A DNA stretch of 64,000 nucleotides from Phycisphaerales bacterium (GTDB lineage Bacteria > Planctomycetota > Phycisphaerae > Phycisphaerales > UBA1924), in assembly GCA_027019265.1 (NCBI GenBank), contig JALUWX010000012.1:35802-99801 (forward strand), given 5' to 3'. The position numbers were made by a program, and so were the translations under genes. How positions within the stretch are numbered: position 1 is the stretch's first letter; each line of letters opens with the position of its first letter. This document shows positions 58,770 to 64,000 of this stretch, in pieces. The notes beneath the pieces are model-generated. The model was not told where the DNA came from, searched no databases, and worked only from the letters and a program-made list of their open reading frames with translations.

Positions 58770-59828
58770 GGGCTTCGCCGTCTCCGACGCGCCGGTTCGG
58801 AGCGCTTCGAGGAGGTCGTGGACGGCCTGTCCCGGGTCGGGCGCGGCGCAGACGGCCGCGCTGACGGCGACACCTTGCACACCCACCCGGGTCAGCTCGG
58901 GGATGGTGCCCGGGGTGATCCCCGAGATCGCGAGGTGGGGGATGTCGTGCTCGCGCAACCGATCGATGGCGCATCGCGCGAAGTCGGGGCCGACGATGGT
59001 GGGTTTGGGTTTGGTGGTCGATGGGAACATGGGTCCGATCCCGACGGAGTCCGCGCCGCACTCGATCGCGCGTTCGATGTCGTCCATCGAGGCGCAGGTC
59101 AGCCCGATCCATTGGTCGTCCAGGAGGATCTCCCTCGCGCGGTCGATCGGGAGATCGGTCTGTCCGAGGTGGACGGCGCTGGCTCGGGTGAGTCGCGCGA
59201 GGTCGGGACGGTCGTTGACGATCGAGTGCGCGCCGAGGGTGTTGGTGAGTTCGACGAGTGGTGTGAGCCGCGCGAGGAGGTCTCGGTCGGACCCGGATTT
59301 TTCGCGGATCTGGATGGAGTCCGCGCCGGCGCTGATGGAGGCGCGGACGACATCGCTCGGGGTGTGGTGGACACAGGTGTCCGTCGAGACGAGGACACAG
59401 AGTTTCCACTGGGGGCATCGGGTCGCGCTGATTGCGTTGAGAATGTCACGCTCGAGGTCGTAGGTGAGGTAGCGGGCCGACTCGAGGTCGTTAGAGGGTT
59501 TCCCGAGGAGCTTGGCGGATTCTTCGAGGACCCGGAGCGCTTCCTGGGCGCGCTTCGCATTGGCGCGGACGAGGTCGGGGAGCCCCGCGCTCCGGTCGAA
59601 CTCGGTGGGGGTGGTGATGGTGGTCCCGACGTCGTGCGCGGTGTCGCGCGAGGTCACTGCGTTTGGCGCGATGGTCTCGACGGCCCGGCGCAGGGTGTGG
59701 CGCGCGGATTTGGCTCGCTCGGAGAGGTCGGCGCGGTCGAGGGTGAACCTCGCGATGTCCTCCAGGACGCGCAGACCCTCGGCGGCTCGGTTGGCGTTTG
59801 CATCGATGAGTCGGGTGGTGTCGCGCAT
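58767..59828 (-). CDS. thiE: Thiamine phosphate synthase with N-terminal extension domain
   Basis: A 353-aa enzyme joining the pyrimidine and thiazole halves of thiamine. Residues 1-~140 are the helical domain seen in long ThiE proteins (RLIDANANRAAEGLRVLEDI, then a second copy ANAKRAQEALRVLEESAKL). The TIM barrel follows: GADSIQIREK, TLGAHSIVNDRPDLARL, AVHLGQTDLP, GADSVGIGPMFPSTTKP and AISGITPGTIPELTRVG. All substrate loops are present. No TPP riboswitch consensus lies in the 64 bp before ATG 59828. It is divergent from the 59893 gene. Confidence 0.93.
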   Translation of the reverse strand: MRDTTRLIDANANRAAEGLRVLEDIARFTLDRADLSERAKSARHTLRRAVETIAPNAVTSRDTAHDVGTTITTPTEFDRSAGLPDLVRANAKRAQEALRVLEESAKLLGKPSNDLESARYLTYDLERDILNAISATRCPQWKLCVLVSTDTCVHHTPSDVVRASISAGADSIQIREKSGSDRDLLARLTPLVELTNTLGAHSIVNDRPDLARLTRASAVHLGQTDLPIDRAREILLDDQWIGLTCASMDDIERAIECGADSVGIGPMFPSTTKPKPTIVGPDFARCAIDRLREHDIPHLAISGITPGTIPELTRVGVQGVAVSAAVCAAPDPGQAVHDLLEALRTGASETAKP

Positions 59829-59892
59829 AGAGAGGTTCGGAAATCTCGGGGATTGTCGCGCTCCGGGGGGGTGGGGCGGCGAGAATAACCCT

Positions 59893-60675
59893 ATGACGCT
59901 CGGAGACGGCGAACATCACGAGAGCTCATCCGGGGACGAGTCCGGCGCGTACGGGATCGACGAGGTCCGTCCTGCGCCCAGGCTCCCGGGGTCGGTGGTG
60001 CTCGGGGAGGACCGGGAGGAGGCGCTGGATGCGCTGTGCTCGGATCTGTTGGTGCAGTCGCAGATGGCTGTGGGCGCGACGGGGGGGTTCCATCTCGCGC
60101 TGGGGCTGAGCGATGTGGTGGAGCGGGTGGTTGTGAAGCTGATGGTGGATCCGAAGTACCGGATGATGCCCTGGGATCGGACGACGGTGTGGAGCGTTGC
60201 GGATCCGTGTGTGGGTCCGGGGGATCCGGCGCACTCGGAGGCGCAGCTGCGCGAGCTGCTGGTCGAGCCTGCGGGGATGGACGGGTCGCAGATCGTGACG
60301 TCCCCGGCGCATCTTCCGGATGCGTGCGAGCGCGGGAGCGAACGGGTGCGGGAGCTGCTGGGGGCGCGGGGCGCGGCGCATGAGCGGTTCGATGCGTGTG
60401 TGCTCGGGTGCGATCCGGCGTGGACGGCGCGGCGCGAGGACCCGGTGGATCGGTTGTATGCGCACTGGGACATCGGGGGTGTGGACCATGTCGCGATGAC
60501 GTCGCGCGTGGTGGATCGGTCAGCGCTGATCGGGGTGGTGGGGGTGGAGGATGCGCACTGGGCGCATGTGGACGAGATCGAAGCGGACCACGCGCGGTGC
60601 GGGGTCGCTCCGGTGGGTGGGGTTCTGCGTTGGTACTTGGACGGATCGATCCGTCCCGAAGGGAACGGATCATGA
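59893..60675 (+). CDS. 6-Phosphogluconolactonase-like protein lacking the DGH motif
   Basis: A 260-aa protein of the NagB/6PGL superfamily. PWDRTTVWSVADPCVGPGDPAHSEAQLREL matches (here in part) the sugar-phosphate half of 6PGL, and VGGVLRWYLDG its C-terminal helix. AVGATGGFHLALGL stands where SGGSTP is expected, and after FDACVLGCDP the family motif GxGxDGHxASLFP is replaced by PAWTARRED. Catalysis of lactone hydrolysis is therefore doubtful; it may be a divergent or regulatory paralogue. It overlaps the RluA gene by ATGA. An N-terminal Ser/Glu-rich 25 residues are probably disordered. Confidence 0.65.
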   Translation: MTLGDGEHHESSSGDESGAYGIDEVRPAPRLPGSVVLGEDREEALDALCSDLLVQSQMAVGATGGFHLALGLSDVVERVVVKLMVDPKYRMMPWDRTTVWSVADPCVGPGDPAHSEAQLRELLVEPAGMDGSQIVTSPAHLPDACERGSERVRELLGARGAAHERFDACVLGCDPAWTARREDPVDRLYAHWDIGGVDHVAMTSRVVDRSALIGVVGVEDAHWAHVDEIEADHARCGVAPVGGVLRWYLDGSIRPEGNGS

Positions 60676-61424
60676 GCACGGCGAATATCAAGGTGGAACC
60701 CAACGAGCGGGTGTCGGTGCGCGTGGTCCACGAGGACGAGTACCTGATCGTGGTCGAGAAGCAGGCGGGGGTGGTGAGCACCCCGGGGGTCGGGCACGAG
60801 CACGACACGCTGCTCAACGGGTTGATGGCGCGGTACCCGAAGAACCTGACCCAGATGGGGAACGCGCGGGACCACGGGATGCTGCACCGGCTCGACAAGG
60901 AAACGAGCGGGTTGCTTGTGGTCGCGCTGCGCAGCGATGTGTACGACGCGCTGCGGACACAGTTCGAGGAGCGGACGATCAAGAAGTACTACTGGGCGAT
61001 CACGCACAAAGCGCCGAAGGAGCGCGAGGGTGTGATCAAGCGCCCGATCCTGGACGTGGTGAAGCGCGCGTCGCGGTATACGTCCACCCGGACGGCGAAG
61101 CTGGATGCTTCGGGGAAGCCCGCGGTGACGGCGTATCGGGTGGTGCAGGAGTCGGCGCTGGCGGCGCTGATCGAGGCGCGGCCGGTGACGGGGCGTTTGC
61201 ACCAGGTGCGTGTGCACTTGAACTCGGTTGGCGCGGCGGTTCTGGGGGATGATCTGTATGGGCCGAGGATTGTGAGGGGGGCTTCTCCGAGACTGGCGCT
61301 GCACGCGCATCGGTTGGTGTTCACCCATCCGGGGACGGGGGAAGAGCTCGATGTGAAGACAGCGTTCCCGAAGGATCTGCGCGGGGTGCTCAAGAAGATG
61401 AACCTGAGCAAGCCCGAGGTCTGA
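60672..61424 (+). CDS. RluA family pseudouridine synthase
   Basis: A 250-aa RNA-modifying enzyme. LIVVEKQAGVVSTPGVGHEH opens the catalytic domain; HGMLHRLDKETSGLLVVALR contains the catalytic Asp (HRLDKETSG). EARPVTGRLHQVRVHL and DDLYGP, RLALHAHRLVFTHP complete the fold. There is no N-terminal S4 domain, so it is a compact member (RluA/TruC-like). The ATG overlaps the preceding stop (ATGA), implying coupling; sugar-phosphate-like and RNA-modifying partners give no clear shared role. It ends 1 nt from convergent hemW. Confidence 0.92.
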   Translation: MSTANIKVEPNERVSVRVVHEDEYLIVVEKQAGVVSTPGVGHEHDTLLNGLMARYPKNLTQMGNARDHGMLHRLDKETSGLLVVALRSDVYDALRTQFEERTIKKYYWAITHKAPKEREGVIKRPILDVVKRASRYTSTRTAKLDASGKPAVTAYRVVQESALAALIEARPVTGRLHQVRVHLNSVGAAVLGDDLYGPRIVRGASPRLALHAHRLVFTHPGTGEELDVKTAFPKDLRGVLKKMNLSKPEV

Positions 61425-61425
61425 G

Positions 61426-62709
61426 TCAGGGGGTTTCGTCGTCGGTGACGAGTGCGCCCATGAGCTCTCGCGCGACCCGGTCGGCGTAGTGGAAGCCCGG
61501 TTCGGTGAGGGTCCATCGGGTGTCGGTGGTGGTGAGCCACCCGGATCCGGCACAGGATTGCGCGGCGGATTCGAGCTCGGCGCGGCGATGGAGTTGATCG
61601 GCGCTTGTGAGGATCGAGGGCGCGTCGAGCCCTTCTCGGGTTCGGACCCCGAGCATGAGCGCGTCCATGAGGGAACGTTTGGGATCGGGGGGTTCGTGCT
61701 CGACGATGGGGGCGAAGCCTTCGTCGGAGAAGTCGAGGTAGTCGTCGAGTCGTGGGGTGTTTTTATAGCGGGTTCCCGCGATGTGTCCTGAGGCGCTGGG
61801 GCCGACGGCGAGGTAGTCTCGGTTGCGCCAGTAGGCGAGGTTGTGTCGGCACTCGAGCCCGGGCTTTGCGTGGTTGGAGACTTCGTATCGGTCGAGCCCG
61901 GCGCGTCGGATGCGATCGAGGGTGTGGTTGTACATATCGACTTCGAGTTCGTCGGGGGCTTCTTCGAAGTCTCCTCGGAGGAGTCGGGCGGTCATGGCGG
62001 TGTTGGGTTCGTAGGTGAGTGCGTAGGCGGAGAGGTGGTCGAGGTTGAATGCGAGGGCGCGTTCGAGGTCGTCGGCCCATTCGGGGAGGGTTTGGCCGGG
62101 GACTGCGTAGATGAGGTCGAGGGAGAGGCGCGGGATGTGGTGGGCGCGGGCGATGGTGACGGCGCGTTCGACGGAGGCGGGGTCGTGGTGTCGTTCGAGG
62201 GTCTTGAGGTGGGTGGGGTTGAAGGACTGCGCGCCCATCGAGACCCGGTTGACCTTGGAACGCTCGAGGACTTCACCGATGGGCTGGGTGAGGGTTTCGG
62301 GGTTGGACTCGATGGTCCACTCGGTGTGGTCGGTGAGTGCGAATGCGGATTCGACTGTGGTGAGGAGCTGCGCGAGGAGGTGGGGCGCGAGGAGGGTGGG
62401 GGTTCCGCCTCCGATGAAGATGGTGTCGAGGGTGGGGTTGTGCGCGAGGGCTGCGACGGCGGTGAGTTCGGCGATGGCTCGGTGGGTGAATGCTTCTTGT
62501 CGGTCTTGTCGGTCCACGATGGAGTAGAAGTCGCAGTAGTGGCATTTGTGGACGCAGAAGGGGATGTGGATATAGAGGGATATCGGAGCTTTGGGATCGC
62601 GCGTGGGGATCGCGGAGCTCAGTGGAGCTCTGGATGAGGCGTTGGGGCGTTGCCTGAGCGGGGTGGATGCGGTATCGTGCTGCACGGGACGGGTCTGTGT
62701 GGCCCCCAA
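61426..62709 (-). CDS. hemW: Radical SAM heme chaperone HemW
   Basis: A 427-aa HemN-like protein. The radical SAM cluster motif is HIPFCVHKCHYCDFYS (CxxxCxxC plus CDF, as in HemW rather than CPO HemN). IFIGGGTPTLL, ESNPETLT, VNRVSMGAQSF and SLDLIYAVPGQT follow; the HemW C-terminal domain is present (FAPIVEHEPPD, then LMLGVRTREGLD). The start is uncertain: no ATG precedes the core, TTG 62709 is the longest, GTG 62685 is also possible; the first ~40 residues are low-conservation. It is convergent with RluA and divergent from the FHA gene. Confidence 0.9.
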   Translation of the reverse strand: MGATQTRPVQHDTASTPLRQRPNASSRAPLSSAIPTRDPKAPISLYIHIPFCVHKCHYCDFYSIVDRQDRQEAFTHRAIAELTAVAALAHNPTLDTIFIGGGTPTLLAPHLLAQLLTTVESAFALTDHTEWTIESNPETLTQPIGEVLERSKVNRVSMGAQSFNPTHLKTLERHHDPASVERAVTIARAHHIPRLSLDLIYAVPGQTLPEWADDLERALAFNLDHLSAYALTYEPNTAMTARLLRGDFEEAPDELEVDMYNHTLDRIRRAGLDRYEVSNHAKPGLECRHNLAYWRNRDYLAVGPSASGHIAGTRYKNTPRLDDYLDFSDEGFAPIVEHEPPDPKRSLMDALMLGVRTREGLDAPSILTSADQLHRRAELESAAQSCAGSGWLTTTDTRWTLTEPGFHYADRVARELMGALVTDDETP

Positions 62710-62791
62710 AGCTTGGCGTCGCTGGGGTTTGGAAACGTGTTGCTCCTGGTCGCGTGTTCGCGCGGTCGTGAATTGTGAGAGGACTGGATCC

Positions 62792-63289
62792 GTGCAAGCC
62801 GCTCTTGTTCATTGTACGAAGGACGGGAACACGAAGACGATCCCGATCGCTCATGAGCGGACCCTGATGGGTCGCTTGGACGATTGTCAGATCCGGATCC
62901 CGTCGGGGAAGATTTCTCGTCATCATTGCGAGCTGGTGTTCGACAACGGGACGTTCACGATCCAGGATCTCGGATCGAGCAATGGGACGTATGTGAATCG
63001 TGCGAAGGTGGAGGGGGCTCGTGAGGTGGGGGCCGGGGATCTGATCTCGATCGGGTCGTTGGTGTTCGTGCTGGTGGTGGACGGGGAGCCCGGATCGATT
63101 GATGGGGGGACGTTCTACGCGCAGGGGCTGCCGGAGAAGAAGGCGGCGAGCGGGGATGGTCCCGGCGCGCCTGCGGAGAAGGCGGTGGTGTCGAAGCATG
63201 CGCCGACGTCGAGCGATGATTCGAGCATGATGGACTTCAACTTCGAGTTTGATCTTGATGATGAGGACGACGATCAGCCGCCTTTGTGA
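62792..63289 (+). CDS. FHA domain protein
   Basis: A 165-aa phosphothreonine-binding adaptor. The FHA core covers residues ~15-95: LMGRLDDCQIRIPSGKISRH (GR and SRH), then NGTFTIQDLGSSNGTYVN (SNGTYVN). All phosphopeptide contacts (Arg, Ser, His, Asn) are kept. The C-terminus is a flexible Ala/Ser linker and an acidic end (DLDDEDDDQPPL). GTG 62792 is preceded by AGAGGA; upstream in-frame codons lack homology. Its Ser/Thr-kinase partner is not in the window. Confidence 0.88.
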   Translation: MQAALVHCTKDGNTKTIPIAHERTLMGRLDDCQIRIPSGKISRHHCELVFDNGTFTIQDLGSSNGTYVNRAKVEGAREVGAGDLISIGSLVFVLVVDGEPGSIDGGTFYAQGLPEKKAASGDGPGAPAEKAVVSKHAPTSSDDSSMMDFNFEFDLDDEDDDQPPL

Positions 63290-63344
63290 GTGGGCGGCTC
63301 TGGGGGGTGTTGAGATTTGAAGGGGGCGCTGGGGTGGGCGCGAT

Positions 63345-63521
63345 TCAGGACTGGGGTTGGTCCTGCTTGTCGTTGGGGGATCCGGATTTGGTTTGGGGGA
63401 CCCTGATGTTTGTGCCGCACTGTTTGCAGCGGACGGTTTTGCCGCGTGCGGCCTCGGGGACGCTGAGCACCTTTCGGCAGGTGAGATTGGGGCACATCAT
63501 GCGGATCGTGCGCTCGGACAT
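63345..63521 (-). CDS. Small zinc-ribbon protein
   Basis: A 58-aa protein. Cys10, Cys15, Cys32 and Cys35 form C-x4-C ... C-x2-C around RKVLSVPEAARGKTVRC and KQCG, the zinc-ribbon pattern common in planctomycete proteins (often fused to kinases or membrane domains; here alone). A Gln/Ser/Asp-rich tail follows. GGAGG lies 6 nt before ATG 63521. It is convergent with the FHA gene. It could bind RNA, DNA or a protein partner. Confidence 0.8.
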   Translation of the reverse strand: MSERTIRMMCPNLTCRKVLSVPEAARGKTVRCKQCGTNIRVPQTKSGSPNDKQDQPQS

Positions 63522-63665
63522 ACGGAACCTCCGGTCTGGGGAGGGATATCGGTGGAAACAGGGGGTGGGATGAGCGAAAGGGGTCAGCTTGTTGGGGGCG
63601 GGGCGTATGATTTGTGGTGGTGTTGCGGATAGGTCCCCAGAATCGGTGATCCGGAGGCGGAGCGC

Positions 63666-64000
63666 GTGGAATCAGCAATCGAACAGGATCGTGTCGGTGG
63701 TCGGATTGATGCTGTGGTGGGGCTGCAATGGGGGGATGAGGGGAAGGGGAAGCTGGTGGACCTGCTTGCGGGCGGGTACGACGCGGTGGTCCGATATAAC
63801 GGGGGGGCGAACGCGGGTCACTCGGTGGTGGTGGGTGGGGAGCGGTATGCGCTGCATTTGATGCCTTCGGGGATTCTGTCGGAGGGTGTGGATGCGGTTG
63901 TTGCGAACGGGGTGGTGGTGGATCCGCACAGGCTCATTGAGGAGATCGATGGGCTGAACGCGCGCGGTGTGGATACGTCGAGGTTGGTGATCTCGGAGCG
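63666..64000 (+). CDS. purA: Adenylosuccinate synthase, 3' end cut by the window edge
   Basis: Joins IMP and aspartate with GTP in AMP synthesis. About 111 residues are visible. [13 protein letters not shown] (17-29) is the GTP-binding P-loop with the catalytic Asp; [14 protein letters not shown] contains the IMP-site Asn and catalytic His; LHLMPSGIL follows. The start GTG 63666 follows GGAGGCGGAG; a ~12-residue N-terminal extension precedes the core. The frame is open to the right edge. Confidence 0.93.
   Translation, partial: MESAIEQDRVGGRIDAVVGLQWGDEGKGKLVDLLAGGYDAVVRYNGGANAGHSVVVGGERYALHLMPSGILSEGVDAVVANGVVVDPHRLIEEIDGLNARGVDTSRLVISE

Noticed and set aside
59829..59892. TPP riboswitch before thiE
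   Set aside because: The 64-bp divergent gap is too short and lacks the CUGAGA and ACCUGAUCUGG elements.
1..64000. tRNA or rRNA genes
   Set aside because: No T-arm (GGTTCGAAT-type) plus acceptor pairing or rRNA-like conserved segment was recognised; a covariance-model scan would settle it.

Overview
The window looks like chromosomal DNA from a high-GC planctomycete of the class Phycisphaerae. The main reason is the surface proteome. Nine secreted proteins end in a Cys-bracketed, dockerin-like calcium module with DFFD repeats, most finishing in Gly-Cys-Pro. Four others end in a PEP-CTERM-like tail (P-x-P, hydrophobic stretch, Arg cluster). Prepilin-like, VCBS/FG-GAP and PadR-linked genes fit the same group. 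No rRNA, tRNA, CRISPR array, insertion sequence or prophage was seen.

Layout. 0-3.4 kb: polyprenyl synthase (cut by the left edge), a methyltransferase and UDP-glucose dehydrogenase. 3.4-16.6 kb: surface proteins with both anchor types, a prepilin-like gene behind paired palindromes, tyrosyl-tRNA synthetase with an 84-residue insertion, and a PadR/membrane-protein pair. 16.7-25.4 kb: MmgE/PrpD, a trimeric-fibre-like secreted protein, a YHS protein, a four-gene membrane operon (unknown, EamA, MscS, CPBP) and thiolase. 25.4-27.0 kb: a small lower-GC island of unknown genes. 27.3-40.3 kb: a second block of dockerin-tailed proteins (VCBS, deiminase, Gly-rich) with a pentapeptide-repeat membrane protein, an SDR and a possible heme-less globin. 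40.4-47.1 kb: hpt, aspS, an SDR, pyruvate kinase and 4-hydroxyphenylpyruvate dioxygenase. 47.1-48.6 kb: a lower-GC P-loop ATPase gene. 49-64 kb: housekeeping genes (PPK2, STAS, dodecin, gmhA, MsrBA, aroDE, fabZ-like, recO, HDOD, M16 peptidase, thiE, a phosphogluconolactonase-like protein, RluA, hemW, FHA, zinc ribbon) and purA, cut by the right edge.

Three window-wide patterns stand out. (1) Genes for secreted proteins have clear Shine-Dalgarno sites, and several share a promoter form with GG just before the -10 hexamer at a 17-bp spacer. About ten intracellular genes instead have a TAnnnT hexamer 5-7 nt before ATG and no Shine-Dalgarno, suggesting leaderless mRNA. (2) The plus strand is strongly C-rich from about 33 to 58.7 kb and becomes strongly G-rich from 58.8 kb to the end, whatever the gene orientation; this is an origin-like or inversion-like skew switch. 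(3) Atypical lower-GC DNA occurs at 25.4-27.0 kb, at 47.1-48.9 kb and, unexpectedly, inside tyrS.

All functional calls come from reading translated sequence and recalled family motifs; no database search was run.
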